This document shows positions 12,400 through 25,077 of a stretch of DNA of 64,000 nucleotides, one piece after another. The translations under genes were made by a program, and so were the position numbers. Numbering within the stretch: position 1 is the first letter of the stretch; the number at the start of each line of letters is the position of its first letter. The stretch comes from Eleginops maclovinus (taxonomy: Eukaryota > Chordata > Actinopteri > Perciformes > Eleginopidae). The notes under the pieces were generated by a model. The model searched no databases. It was not told the DNA's origin and saw only the letters and a program-made list of their open reading frames with translations. The stretch covers positions 5,825,043 through 5,889,042 of the forward strand of contig NC_086362.1 of assembly GCF_036324505.1 (NCBI RefSeq). Direction: 5' to 3'.

Positions 12400-13250
12400 C
12401 AAGGTTTCAAGGTTTCAAGGCTTTATTTGTCATATGCACAGCAGATACAGCGTATATGTTGGCAATGAAAATCTTATGTCGCGTGCTCCTCCAACAACTC
12501 AACATACATGGTGCAAATAACATAAATAAAATAGTGCAAAAAGAGAGAAGAATATTTACAGTAACAACAATAAAGATTTGAGGATGTGAAATATATACAT
12601 ATGTGGAATACATTGAAAGTATTTAAACACTTTACACTGTTGAATGAGGAGGTATGGACAGATGCATATATTATGTATAGCAGATATATATGGCAGATAT
12701 GTACAATATATAGATATGTGTACTATAAACAGATATGTATGGCAGATGTGTATAATATATATATATATGTATGTGTGTACTATAAACAGATGTGAGTAGA
12801 CATTCACACAGCTCAGGAGTTCAGTAGTCTTATAGCCTGTGGTATAAAACTGTCTCTGAGTCTGGTGGTCTTGGTCCGGATGCTGCGGTACCGTCTGCCA
12901 GACGGCAGCAGACAGAACAGATTGTTGCTGGGGTGATGGGGGTCCTTTAATATCCTACCGGCCTTCTTCCTACACCGCTGGGTGTAGAGGTCCTCCATGG
13001 ATGGCAGCTCCGTCCTGGTGATGTGCTGAGCAGTTTTCACCACCCTCTGTAGAGTCTTACGGTTGAGGGCGGTGCAACTGCCATACCAGGCGGTGATGCA
13101 GCCAGTCAGGATACTCTCGATGGTGCACCTGTAGAAGTTGCAGAGTATCCTGGAGTCCATGTTGAACTTCCGCAGCCTGCGGAGGAAGAAGAGCCGCTGT
13201 CGAGCCGTCTTGGATATGACATTACAGGCTTTAATAATTAATATCATTGC
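12400..13250 (-). mobile_element. 3' fragment of a non-LTR retrotransposon (CR1/L2-like LINE)
   Basis: A minus-strand open frame ending at 12813 encodes the C-terminal part of a LINE reverse-transcriptase polyprotein. Recognisable pieces include ARQRLFFLRRLRKFNMDSRI, TIESILTGCITAWYGSCTAL and LQRVVKTAQHITRTELP. About 400 bp of 3' untranslated sequence follows. The element ends at about 12400-12421 in short tandem repeats of CTTGAAAC on the minus strand, as CR1/L2-group LINEs do. The copy is 5'-truncated near 13235, so it is dead on arrival. The clade assignment is my inference from motif style; the LINE identity itself is clear. Confidence 0.85.
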
Positions 13251-14789
13251 TTGCAGTAGCACAGTTGTGTTTCCGACCAATTTGCAGCTGATGATCAACT
13301 TTTAATAGAGTCAATTCAGTGGTTTTCTACCTGGAGATGGCCCCCCTTCAAAGGGCCACAAAATAAAACGTGGGAAATATTGTATAATTTCAACTCTCTC
13401 AAATTATCTCATAAATGTACGGGAGCAATGTCTCTTTGGTGGAACTGTTAACTCAAAGACATCTGAAAAATGACACGGGTCCCTATTATATGCCAGAGTA
13501 GTTTTTTTGTTAGTTTTTCTTAATGATATATTATTAGTAAGGATGAGCAATGTTAGTTTACAGTGACACATGATTACACCTTAGGATACATGTACTTGAG
13601 TCAAATGTACAATATTTTCCTCTGAAATGTAGATGAAAAGATGATCAGAAACGGGCTGATTTAAGGCATTTTTCAACCAGCCTAGCTATATCTAAATCCA
13701 CCTTTGCTTTTCAATGTTATCCATTTACTTTATCATTACTGTGTTACATAGTTGAGTAATTACAGACCATATTGCATATTGATTCAGCTATGGCTTTCTG
13801 CTGTTCTGCAATGAATAAATACATTATCCTAAATTAAACATCAATGCTGGATTTGATTGCTGGATGAGCTGTCTGGAAATGTGTCTTTATGACCTGTAGA
13901 ACTTTAGTGTTATTAAGCTCTAAAGGTTTGCCGTGGGTTTGGGTTAAAATGTCTTTATTGAGGATACAATAACTTTGCCTTTAACTGGCCTACAGCCCTG
14001 AGCACATAGGTCATAGATCTCTACTTTCATGGCTCTAAATTTAGCAGCAGTATAACTGCCAAGTTCGTTGAAACCATTCTTTGCAATGTGTCTCTGTATA
14101 GAAATAAATACGCTAATCATAAGTGCAATTATTATTAGCAGAGGGAATTAGAGGAGCATGCTGACATTTTGAAGATGCTGGGTTACTATAAGAAAGATGC
14201 ACCTTGAACTTCCTTTTGGTCAATGGAAAGTACATAAACTGATATTCCTTACGCTTTCACTACATCTGGAAGAGAGCTGTTATACTTTAATATGCAAGTA
14301 AAAGGCTCTAGTGTCTCAGACATATGGAATATGGCAGCAAAACTTAAACTACCACTTTATTTTAATGAACAAACCAAATACTAATTAAGAAAATGTTGTA
14401 TAAGCTCCATGCAAAATAAATAAGTCCAGAACACCTGAGTTTTTAAACTGCACTAGAATAAAAACCACCGAATGCAAATTCCTGAGGTTTGTCTCATGGG
14501 GCATTAGGATGAGAGCATTAGCATCAAGCTACGAAGTGAGCCAAGAGGAGACCGGAAACGTTGCAACTGCACCTTCAAAATAAGAGTGTATAATTACGCC
14601 ACTTTGTTTTGATAAAAATAATAATATTAATCAATTTTATTTATGAGTGCAATTTGAATTTGAATTTAAAAAAAATTCAAGGTGCTATACAAAAAAATGG
14701 TAGCAAAATACATACATATTAGGATAAAAACATAATAAAATATGTGTTGGTGTTTAACTATATTTATAATAAATGTTTTTTAAATATGC

Positions 14790-14836
<47 letters not shown>

Positions 14837-14950
14837 CAGTATTATTATCATCATTATTATTCTTATGTGACTCCATGAGCATTGTCCAATACAATTGTAA
14901 TAACGTCGTTTACGTATGGGGATTTTATTGTGAAAGTTCCAACAGGAAGT
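13251..14950. other. Intergenic, no gene seen
   Basis: Between the LINE fragment and the presumed eif5a promoter I see AT-rich sequence without coding potential. A simple AAT repeat occupies about 14789-14836. Confidence 0.5.
14789..14836. repeat. (AAT)n microsatellite
   Basis: About sixteen copies of the trinucleotide AAT in a row. Confidence 0.9.
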
Positions 14951-14959
14951 TTAGTGTTT

Positions 14960-15334
14960 ACTTTATTATGTTGGGGTCCTGACTCAGTGTTGAGGAGCTG
15001 GATGAGGGAGAGCCAGGGAAGGTGGAGACAGACTGTACAGAAACAGCGGGGTCCTGGGTGCTTCTTCTTGGCCCGGCGGCTGACTCACCGGTGTGTGCCT
15101 CTCTACGAGGTGAACCGCAACCTGGATAACCGAGCAGGGAGAGAAGAGGGGAGAGAAGCAACCATTATAGGAATGAAAGAGGAATAAAAAGAGGTAGCTG
15201 GAAGAAAAAGGGAGCGAGGTCGCCAAACGTGCCCGACGAGGAGGAGACAGACCCCGGCCAGACGAGCACAGATACAGGGGGAGAAAATAAAGGGAATATT
15301 AACCAAATAAGAGGAGAGAGGTCTTATCACTAGG
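14960..15334 (+). promoter_or_regulatory. eif5a: Candidate eif5a promoter and 5' noncoding exon
   Basis: eif5a coding starts in an exon with an acceptor just upstream of the ATG (CTTCACAG at 16966-16973), so a noncoding first exon must exist further left. This GC-richer stretch ends in a good donor (TAGG followed by GTAAGT at 15335) and is the best candidate. The transcription start is not visible. This is inference from splice signals only. Confidence 0.35.
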
Positions 15335-16009
15335 GTAAGTTATTTATCAAAACATCGAATAGACGGGGCGTGTTTGCGCCTGAGCAGACGGGTTATCCTT
15401 TGCACATGTCTGTCTGCGGCTGGCATATTCCCTTTAAACGCCCCCCATCAAGTACCCTAATAACAAAGCTTTAACTTTAGAACTGGCAGCAGATCTTGCT
15501 ATTTGTATCAACCCTAACAAGAGCTTAATTCTGACATGTGAGCTGAAATGGTACAATACTTGACTTTTAATTGTTTTAACATCGCAATACTTTGATTCAT
15601 TTGACATGTAATATGAGGTTAACCGCTCATACACATGCCGCCGGCTGAACAGCCAGCATGTTCATCTAATACAGTATCTGTGGTTTACACTATCTACCAC
15701 CAAAGCCATTACAAGTATTAGCCTAGTCATTATTCTACACGAGCGGGCCCGAACGCAAGCAATTTCCATATCCGTGGACGACAGGCTCAGGATTTCGATA
15801 ACAATGATAGTTTACATGGAGCTTTACAGTAATATCGAGACAGGTTTAGGGGCCTCAGGTTATCATTTTGCCTGCATGTGTGTGTCAGACAGACCCGGGC
15901 CTGAGTACAGTCAGTGTGCGGGACACCGACCGGCGGGCCCGGGAACACACTGTACGTACTAGGCCACAATCTCATTCAACACTGCAGACACGCGCGCACA
16001 CGCACGCAC

Positions 16010-16074
<65 letters not shown>

Positions 16075-16977
16075 GCTGCATTTGGATCCAGTTTCATGGT
16101 CAGTGATGCTATCATAATGTAGTTTTGTAGAAGTATAAAGGAAAAATACTCAACTAAAGTAAAGTACCTCAAAATTCTACTTGAGTACAGTATTAGTAAA
16201 TATATTTTGTTGATATCCACCACTGGTCAACAGCTGCTCTTAGTCCATAACATGTAAATTATATTTCCAGATGATTTGTTTAAATGCTGTGAGTGAAAGT
16301 TAGTGAAACCTTTTTCTTTTGTTCAGTTCTATTCTTTAAATATACAGGCTATTGTATTCGAGGTAGCTCAGGTGCCTCTGCCACATCACTGCCATTTAGA
16401 AAGTTTAACAACATACACACATTGATGACTAACACTACAGCTACATATTAAAACACACATTCTAACTTTGAATTTGTTTTAACGTATTCTATGAACAGGT
16501 TTGGCTTGCTAACAGCCATGTTTCTGTTGCTTTATTTAGCCCTGCCCTGTGCTCAGCCCTGAATGAAAGTGTCCTCAGTTAACCCTTACTTGGACTCACT
16601 TGTACAGAAACTACTTAGTGTGCATGCTAAAGAAATCCAATCATACATTTAGCTAAATATAGTTCAGGCTGCCCTGATGGTCAATACACATATCAGCCCC
16701 AATGAGATGATAGAATCAAATATGACAATATGTGCAGAAAGTTCTGTTTTACTGTCATGTCCACTCATTTATTAACCCATTTGAGGGATAGCCAGTGTGA
16801 GCATACTCATGAAGAACTAATTTTGCTCGGAACAATCTGAAGTGTTTGGAAAATTGCATCGCTAAATTCGTCTAATGTCAAAGTATGAAATGAATACACT
16901 TCCTAGCCCTGATGGTAACCTGAATCGAATCGATTATGAAAGTATATAACCTCCTGTGTGTTGGCCTTCACAGCAGC
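15335..16977 (+). other. eif5a: Probable eif5a intron 1
   Basis: No coding segment seen. It contains a CA microsatellite at about 15988-16073. Confidence 0.4.
15988..16073. repeat. (CA)n microsatellite
   Basis: Imperfect ACACGC units run into a perfect CA run of roughly 55 bp. Confidence 0.95.
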
Positions 16978-18472
16978 ATGGCAGATGCAGAGCTGGACTT
17001 CCAGACCGGGGATGCCGGAGCCTCCGCCACCTACCCCATGCAGTGCTCTGCTCTGCGTAAGAACGGCTTTGTGGTGCTGAAAGGCCGACCCTGCAAGATC
17101 GTTGAGATGTCCACCTCCAAGACCGGCAAGCACGGCCACGCTAAGGTCAGTACGTCCTGCAGTGCTGGGACACAAGGAAGCTGATATACAAAGACATATT
17201 AGAGGGCTTCAGTGCATAACTATGACAAACAACTGAAGTGTAAACTGTACATTTTGACTCACTCTGAAATAAACACAAGTTCAGAGTTTGCTAAATGAAT
17301 ACACATCTATGCGCCATTTAGCTAATGGTTCATCCTTTCTGTCTGTTTTTTGCTCGCACAGGTCCACATGATCGGTATTGACATCTTCTCTGGTAAGAAG
17401 CATGAAGATATCTGTCCCTCCACCCACAACATGGACGTCCCCAACATCAAGAGAATGGATTACCAGGTGAGACAGCATGATGAATTGTTAAAATACATCA
17501 TTAAATAGGTCTGTCAAATAACACACTACCAGGACAGTTTTTCCTTTCAAAAGTCAAAAGGATAGGTTTGTTACCACAGAATGCTCAACACTAATGAAAA
17601 TACATACTCTTAATAACATATATACACATATTTTAAGTCAATGTGGAGGAAAACTAGGGCTGCCTGCTCTCAGTCAGTAATTATGGCTTGATGAGAAACT
17701 TTTGTAATGGACTGCCTGAGGGGAAGGAGTTTAGGGAGTAGGAACATCTCAAATATCACAGCAATTTTCACAGATTTGCACAAGCTTTCCAGACATAATT
17801 CTGCATGGCTGCTGGAGGGGGGAAATATTAAAGTTAGATGATTATTCGCAAAAGTCCCATGATTATTGGTCAACTATGAATTTCTCAGGAAGACTGTTTC
17901 CCTTACACTGGTGCTCTCCCGCTACCAGCCTAGCACCAACGCAGACAAAGTTAGCTAGTTGCTGGTTAGTAACTATAGAGTATAAAGCAGGTTCAACCAG
18001 TTTTTGCAGGTTTCCCCACCCTAGATTTAAAGGGTGTACACAGCCACATGATCAGTGGGATCATACCTCTGCATACATGCATGCTCACTCAATGACGGTT
18101 AGTTCAGTGGTTACGAAAAACATTACACCTGCATAAATCTATATGCAGTTTTGCTTACTCACTTACTTACTGTTTCCTACGTTTCCCCTCTGTCAGCTGA
18201 TTGGGATCCAGGAGGGCTACCTGTCCCTGCTCCAGGACAGCGGGGACGTGCGAGAGGACCTGAAGATTCCAGAGGGAGACCTGGGCAAAGAGATAGAGAG
18301 CAAGCACGAAGCTGGCGAGGAGATCCTGGTCCGTGCTGTCACTTGAATAAACAAAATGTGTACACGCTCAATAAAAGAGGCTTATATAACCTGTCTTTTT
18401 CTCCTTCAGATCACTGTTCTAAATGCAATGGATGAAGAATCTGCAATCGGCATCAAAGCCTTGGGTAAATGA
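16978..18472 (+). CDS. eif5a: Eukaryotic translation initiation factor 5A (hypusine-containing)
   Basis: eIF5A binds the ribosomal E site and promotes peptide-bond formation at stalled motifs such as polyproline, and also helps termination. Four coding exons: 16978-17145, 17362-17466, 18197-18328 and 18410-18472, all in phase 0, giving 155 residues (human 154). The N-terminal SH3-like domain carries the hypusine loop [12 protein letters not shown]; the modified lysine would be Lys51, equivalent to human Lys50. The C-terminal OB-fold domain covers [20 protein letters not shown] to the end. The protein ends [11 protein letters not shown] where human has EAAVAIKAMAK. Both paralogues eif5a and eif5a2 are close; linkage to gps2, ybx2 and slc2a4 supports eif5a. 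Confidence 0.97.
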
Positions 18473-18562
18473 GCCACTGCAGGTAAATACAGAGCCAACA
18501 GCTGTATCCATAAGCAGCACCCCTCCAAAACTACCGCCTGACCCGCGCCTGCCTGAAGACGA

Positions 18563-18601
<39 letters not shown>

Positions 18602-20000
18602 AGTGTTACACCACAGGCCACCAGCATGTGCCATGCCAGTGTGAGTGTGTGTGACGTCATACAGTTGTTCATCATTGGACCGGGGGGGAAGGCAACTCCA
18701 GTCAACAAGATGCAAGTCCAAAAAAACGTCACTTTAAAATGTTATTGATCATTATGAAAAATCCACTACACTGGAAATATCCATATAAGTGCATAATGAC
18801 TTTACTGTGTATATATTTGTGTACACTGGATTTATTGAGATAACCTGAAGATGTAAAGGTTTAAATGCACAAATGTAGCTAATTGGCTGAGTGTATTGAA
18901 AATGTAAAGCCTGAATGAGGTGATGGTTCCTAAGCTGTGTGCCACTGAGGATTTGCCTACTCCTTAAAGCACTTTTTGTCTCATGTTAGCACTATTATGA
19001 GCAACGTTATGTTTCTTTGTGTGGGTCGCACTTCATTTTACAGCCTGATCTAGTCTGTTGCTTCCTGTAGTTGTTGGGTCAAACTTTTACGCATTTTATT
19101 TCCTGAAAACTGTGGGCTGTAGGATAAACTGTCCATGTTCAAAACTGTCGGTTGTGCAACGAGGATGGTTAATACACTGTTATCATTAAAAAAAAAACAT
19201 TACCTGTGTTTATTTTGTACTTTCTTCTGACTTTTCTATCCTCTTTCTTGTCTTTCCTTCTTGTAATTCTGTTTCAGGGGCAAGCGAGACGCACTGGACC
19301 TGGGGGAAAGGAGGGGATAATGCCTCGTCAATGCTCTTCTCCCTGTGTCTGTCTTTGTTTTCTCCTCTGCCTCATTTTTCTTCTTTGGGTTCAATTAGAT
19401 AAATCAACTTTCATAAATAATTGAAAATGTCTACCGTAAAGATTCTCTATGTACAAACCGCATCTGACTGGACGACGATGTAAATAGATGAAAAAAGGTG
19501 CGAAGAAAGCTTTTAGAAATGAATGATGGGTGTACAAACAGTAGCTCCTACCATCAGGGAAAGAAAGGGGGTGGTGTCTTTATACGTTCCAGTTTTATGA
19601 AGGGCTTTAAGTCCGATCTGTTGAGGCTTGTTCAGTGAGTACCGTACAGTACCTCTTCTCTGTATGACCCTCCTGCTGTTTAGTTCCTCACCTGAAATGT
19701 GTCTTTACCAACATGGCACTGCCAAGGTTCAGTCTCTTTTTGTCTCAAGGTTTCCAAAAGAAAGAAAACTAGCTACAAGAACAAGTTGCCCTCTGTTTAA
19801 AAAGTCCTTCAAAGCCCTTTTTCGGAGAGCCTTTCCCTGAAACCGAGTCGGATTTCATTTTCATGCTCCTGATCCCCGAGCGCTGATTCAGGAGGCAGCA
19901 GATAACTCGTGGCAGTTTGGTATCCTTTCTTTGTGTTCGTACAGCAAAAGCCAAACTGTGCAGAAAGTCTCAAAAAAGAATAAAGATGAAACTGTTGGAT
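18473..20000 (+). other. eif5a: eif5a 3' untranslated region
   Basis: Noncoding sequence after the stop, with a GT run at 18565-18598 and a poly(A) signal AATAAA at 19979-19984. An earlier A-rich site near 19190 could be an alternative end. Confidence 0.55.
18565..18598. repeat. (GT)n microsatellite in eif5a 3' UTR
   Basis: About 17 GT units, within the presumed 3' UTR. Confidence 0.9.
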
Positions 20001-20019
20001 TTTCTGTTTGCATATTGTT

Positions 20020-20651
20020 TTTATTTAGCAACTTAAAGTGTTAAAACAGCCGACTTCTGTAGAAGAGGAAAACACTGGAAAAATCTGTTATTTTGTCAGA
20101 AAAGTCATTTTAATGTCATTTGCGGTAACCAAGCGTTATTGATCTAATGTGATCAACGAGTCAGCAACAGTGGAATAGAGTCTTTCAGTTTCAGTTGGAT
20201 TCATCCGTGTGAGTGACTGTTTGCTGATTTAATCCAAAAACATCATAAAATGATTAAGTTCAACTGAATATTTTTCCATTAAAAGCCACTGCGCAAACAC
20301 TGAATCCTCCTCTCATAGTAATGAATGTTAGTATACAAAGGATAAGCTCTGTTTCATGAAGATATTAACATGTTAATGCACATGAGCACATTCACAACTG
20401 CTGTACAGTGTAGTTAAAATAACAACCTACTTTACAAATTGAGTTTTGTAAAAAAAAAAAAGTCTACCGAAGCATGTAGTCGACAGATCGCTTTAAGAAA
20501 GTCAACAAAAACAAACTGTACAGGATATAAAACACCAATCAGATGGCACAATAATGACTTTCTGCTGAAATCAATCGATTACTTGTTGAAAAAGGTTCTC
20601 CAGAATCTTGAGTGAAGTGTCTGCGGTGGTGAAGATGAAGGTGAGGGTGAG
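20020..20651 (-). other. gps2: gps2 3' untranslated region
   Basis: Noncoding on the minus strand after the gps2 stop. Reverse-strand poly(A) signal AATAAA reads as TTTATT at 20020-20025, facing the eif5a signal about 35 nt away. Confidence 0.55.
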
Positions 20652-23600
20652 TTACTTCCCGTGGTGGTAGAACCTCTGCCCGCTCTGGCTGTGGGGGAGG
20701 AAGCCGTGGCGAGGAGCAGCCTGGGGAGAGCTCTGGAATGAGGCCTGGTGGTGGAAACATGGAACAACATGATGACAGAGCGAATTTACAAACAGAAAAT
20801 GAAGTGAACATGAACAGAAACACATGTTGACAGTATGTGGTGTTGATATAGAACCGAGAGGTGGAGGAGTAATGTATCTAAAACAGGCAGATCGAAAAAG
20901 ATTCTGAAAATGGGGCACATTTTATTGCAAGACATTATAACCTTGTCAGGGATCAGCTGTAAACAAGGGTTGAGTTTAAATAATTCAAATGCAAAGCAGA
21001 AAAAGCATTTGTCGCATGTTTCTGCATCATCGCCTGCCAGACAGGAAAACAATGACTTAACAGTTCCATTCGAAATGATTAATTGGCTAAATATACAAGT
21101 TATCAGCCGTTTGCAATAAACAAATTACACAAGAACAGTTTAAGTAGTTCTATGAAACACTATTATTAAGCTATAATTAAAAACCTTCAAGCTGACGCAC
21201 TTAAATGGTTATGATAATTATACTTATGACAGGAAACACAACTGCTGGATGAGGCCTCAGGATGCCTTTAGTCATTCTGATAGCATCACTGATTAAATGG
21301 CAGAACTAGAGAGGGAGTGAGAATGAAAAGTGAGTTTGGGGATTCACCTTTGCAGTGGGGATCTGGACCCCCATGGAGGGGGTGGGCAGCAGTCCCGGAG
21401 CTGACGGGTGCATGGCTGGTGGATGCATGGGCCTCAGAGCGCCCTGTGAGAACATCAACGAGACAGAACAGAGAAACAGAAGTGTAATCAGAGGAGGAAG
21501 GGATGACCTGAAGAAAAGAGCAGGTAATGAAGTCTATGCTAGCTGCTTCAATCATGTCACACCAAACATTTTTATTTTGATGTTAAGTCTGATACTTACG
21601 AATAATAATACTATGATTTGAAGGACTCAATTTGATATGTCATTTCTTACTGCATCGGTAAAGCCGGACTGTTGGTTGGCATGTTCCAGCTGCTTCTGGA
21701 GGGGGATCCCTGCTCCAGGAATATACCCTGCATGAGATACAGGGTTTACTATTTATTAACCAACAATCAATTACGTTGAAAACAGACACCACGGTCGGGT
21801 TATTTTTCAAAACTCAATACTGACCAGGCTGGGAGGTGAAGTGACTGTGGACAGGGTATCCAGCCTGCTGGTGGGGGAGGTACTGCATGGCCTGAAATGC
21901 AGACGCACCTGTGGGAGAACAAAAGCAACTTTGTCTCGTCCTCTGACTAATACATTTGGGAATATTTCAAAACATAAAAGGGAAATCTTGATTTTTTTTT
22001 TGACTGATGCTGTTTCTCAATTGGGGACTTTCCTTGGAAGACTGCATTTGGTTTACTGTGAATCAACTGGTTACTCATTTTTGCCATACCTGACATTAGA
22101 ACACACTTATGCACTAGAAATAGCAAATGTAAGAACAGAAGTATGCAAAATTGAGACAGTTTGTTTTTACTTTACTACATAATTTCCATTTGGTTTTCTA
22201 TGACACTTAAACAAAGTTATGTTACCTCTGATCTGAGAGCTGCTGGCGAAACTGACAGGTACTGATGGTCCGGCGGCGTAGGTGGAGGGGTGCTGGGCCT
22301 GAGCCACTCCATAGGGCTCGTGGACCCCCTGGCTCCCGCTGAACTGTCCATGCTCTGCCGGGCTTGAGCCGAAGCCGGGGGTCTGATAGTGACGTGCCTG
22401 AAACAGGAGGAAGAGGAGGGTTAAACTGTGTTGTATGCAACAGTGGTGTCCAAATATCGATCCCCTTAAGCACAACGACTTAAAACATATGAGAAAGGGC
22501 AAATCTGAGAAATCTCTAAAACACAAAGGCTTTTTTGAATCCATATCAGTTTGAAACACAAAAGGTGAACTCACTGGAATCACAGCAGCGGGGAACAGCT
22601 GTTTACTACGTTCTCCGAGAAGTGCACCAGGTCGACTGTGGCTGACTGGACTGCCTGAGAGAAGCAAAGACAGGATGAGAATACAATTTTTCCAGATATC
22701 CCAGAAGCATATGAATACTTCGAAACAGCCGTACCTTGAATGCTGAGAAGGTGCTGCCCTGCGTGCATGGGCAGGCTGGGTTGGTAGCTCGCCGACGTCA
22801 ACGTTGTGATGTCACTGGAAAAGAACAAAAATGCAAATGAATACCAAAAATACTTCAGCTAAATGCTTAGTTTATTAACAGAATTCTGTCATACCGTTAT
22901 GTACTGAAAGTACTGAAAAAAAGCTGCGTCATCCTTACTACCTCTGCTCCTTTCTCCGCCTCTTTTCCTCTTCATGAAGTACTTTCTTCAGCTGTAAGAA
23001 GAGCTGGTGTTTCTCCTCCTGAAGTCCCTGCAGTTTCTCCCCCATCTTCATTACCTAAACATTTGTTTGGGAATCAGAGAATAAGATAACAAGTTGCCAT
23101 GGTGTATATAATTGTTCCAAACCAAAATGCAAATAATATTTTTCTTCAAACCTGTTCTTTTGTTTCCTCCAAAGACATCCTCTCCTCTATTTCTTTCGTC
23201 CTCTTCCTCTCCTCCTCCTCTTTCATCTTCTGTTCCATCATTTTGTCCACCTCTTCCTCCTCTAAAAGATCACACAAGTTGTAGTAATGGTCAAAATACA
23301 TTCAAATCCCTAAAATACCCAATGTAGTGATTTCTAGAAGTAAATTGTACTTGATATCGGGAATGAAAATAATTTGTTTTGCAGATCCTACTTAAATAAA
23401 TAGTGTTGTTTCCAATTTCATTATCCCTTAAGGGTAATAGCTGTCTACATGTGAAAAATGTTTAGAAATGTGAATTATAAGTATTCCACTCTGCTGAAAT
23501 GGGTTTCTAATGTTAATTGCACACATTCCAATTTTGCCATTTAGAAATCAATAAGCATTAGCTTTTCTGGATTCCTAGTATCTCAAAAGGTACTATCTTA

Positions 23601-23971
23601 AGTTGTGAGGTCACCTGCAGTCATGCAAAAAGACAGACATCAATAACAACATATGATGTAATATTTTTGAGTGAGAAGAGAGATTTGCATATTTACGCGA
23701 ATAGTAAGTAGATGTTTGGGAAGGAAAACAGACTAAATGGCAAATAATAAGTCAGGAAACACATTCATATTAACTAAAGTGAAACGTAATATTTGCAGTG
23801 AGAAGTACAGGTTAGTACCTCTGCAGTTGTGACAGTGTTTGCTCGGTTAGCCCAGTGTTAAACACAGGCGCACATACCTTGTCTCTTGCGCTCCCTCTCC
23901 CTCATGATGTGCTTGTGGAGGGCTCGGGCCATCGCGTTGGAAAGCTTGGGTCTCTCCAGAAGGGCGGGCAT
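20652..23971 (-). CDS. gps2: G protein pathway suppressor 2
   Basis: GPS2 is a core subunit of the NCoR/SMRT-HDAC3 corepressor complex and also inhibits Ubc13-type ubiquitination; it acts in nucleus, cytosol and mitochondria-to-nucleus signalling. Ten coding exons: 23971-23878, 23261-23152, 23054-22942, 22814-22735, 22654-22575, 22397-22226, 21908-21825, 21727-21651, 21443-21348 and 20744-20652. They total 999 nt, 332 residues (human 327), with every phase matching. It starts MPALLERPKLSNAMARALHK. Residues about 25-105 form the Glu/Lys/Arg-rich coiled coil, including EEKHQLFLQLKKVLHEEEKR, that mediates corepressor assembly. The rest is Pro/Gln/Ser/His-rich and low in charge, ending HSQSGQRFYHHGK. 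LQKQLEHANQQSGF and LRPMHPPAMHP match the human tail. Confidence 0.97.
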
Positions 23972-24502
23972 AGTGACAGGAAGTGGAGGGGCCAGCTAGA
24001 GTAGATATAACATTCAGTTTTAAAGTAGAAGAGATTAAAACGTATAATACACGTAACGGTGTCAATAAAGGAGTTGCCGAGACACCTTTCTACTTACACC
24101 CAAACTCTGTTGTTAATGCTTTTTTTTTTGTTTTGTAATTTGAATGTCTATAAAGACATAAACAGTTGTATTTTATTGTATTTATACTTTATCCATTCAA
24201 TTCAAAAATATGTCATGCTACCTATCACTGGAAATACCAATGGTGAAAGGCCTTGCTATTAGGCTAACAGCTAGGTTAGAAGTGTTAGCTCTGGCTGCTA
24301 GACGACAGTATATTTATTTATAATGCATCATCGAGCTTGTATAGTTAAGTACGCATATCTGTGTAGCAAATATGTGTAAAGCAGCATCAACTGTTTTATT
24401 TTCCAACATGCCCTACACAGCAAACGTTAACTGGAGTTAGCTAGCTGCAAAGCATTAATGGCTTATTTTCGGCGGAGTGATGAAATGAAATACAAATCTT
24501 AC

Positions 24503-24720
24503 TTTTGTTGCTTCGATGGTCGTTCAGTAAAAACCTAACCGTCGTGCGGTTTTAAATTCGATGCAAGTCAAGTGTGTTTTGATCAGTTGAACAAACGAAA
24601 TTCACCCAAAATATAAACAGTCATAGAGGTTTTCAGCCCGGGTGATAATGTTGCGCTTCCGGTTCCAAGCAAGACATCCGATGTATCCCAACGAACTGCA
24701 TTGTGGGTATTGTATTTTTG
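24503..24720 (-). promoter_or_regulatory. gps2: gps2 core promoter and noncoding first exon
   Basis: The coding exon is preceded by an acceptor near 23999, so the first exon is noncoding. A donor (AAAA followed by GTAAGA on the minus strand) ends such an exon at 24503. Upstream are an ETS-type core, CCGGAAGC on the minus strand (24655-24662), and a ZNF143/SBS-like element, TACAATACCCACAATGC on the minus strand (24698-24714). Both are typical of TATA-less housekeeping promoters. No TATA box seen. Confidence 0.5.
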
Positions 24721-25023
24721 CCTGATTTTATTTTGTCTAAATATTAAAAAGCGAACACGTCTATTTTTTTATTTTTTTTTACAAAGATATATACAGTCTA
24801 AGAAAGACACTTATTATTCTATATAGAAGTAAGAACATTTTAGACAAATTATGCTCCATTTTTGTATCTCAGGATGTTGTTTTTCACAATAAAAACAAAG
24901 GTGAAACACCAATATCAAATATAGACTATAAATAATCACAAATGGATTTTTGAAAAATTGCACTATTTTTCTATTCTTAGTGACTTTTCTTTTGCAGATT
25001 CCAATAGAAAATAAATAATGTAC
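24721..25023. other. Intergenic, AT-rich, no gene seen
   Basis: Short AT-rich spacer between the gps2 promoter and the tRNA-like fragment. No coding or structured feature recognised. Confidence 0.5.
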
Positions 25024-25046
25024 CGTCCCTGGGTGGGCTCGAACCC

Positions 25047-25077
<31 letters not shown>
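25024..25077 (-). pseudogene. tRNA-Asn(GUU) 3' fragment
   Basis: On the minus strand the sequence reads GCGCGTTCGGCTGTTAACCG, then a variable region, then GGTTGGGGGTTCGAGCCC and the 3' acceptor half CACCCAGGGACG. This is the anticodon arm (GTT), T arm with internal B box, and acceptor strand of tRNA-Asn. The 5' acceptor strand and D arm (A box) are replaced by unrelated sequence beyond 25077, so this is a truncated copy, not a functional gene. Confidence 0.85.
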
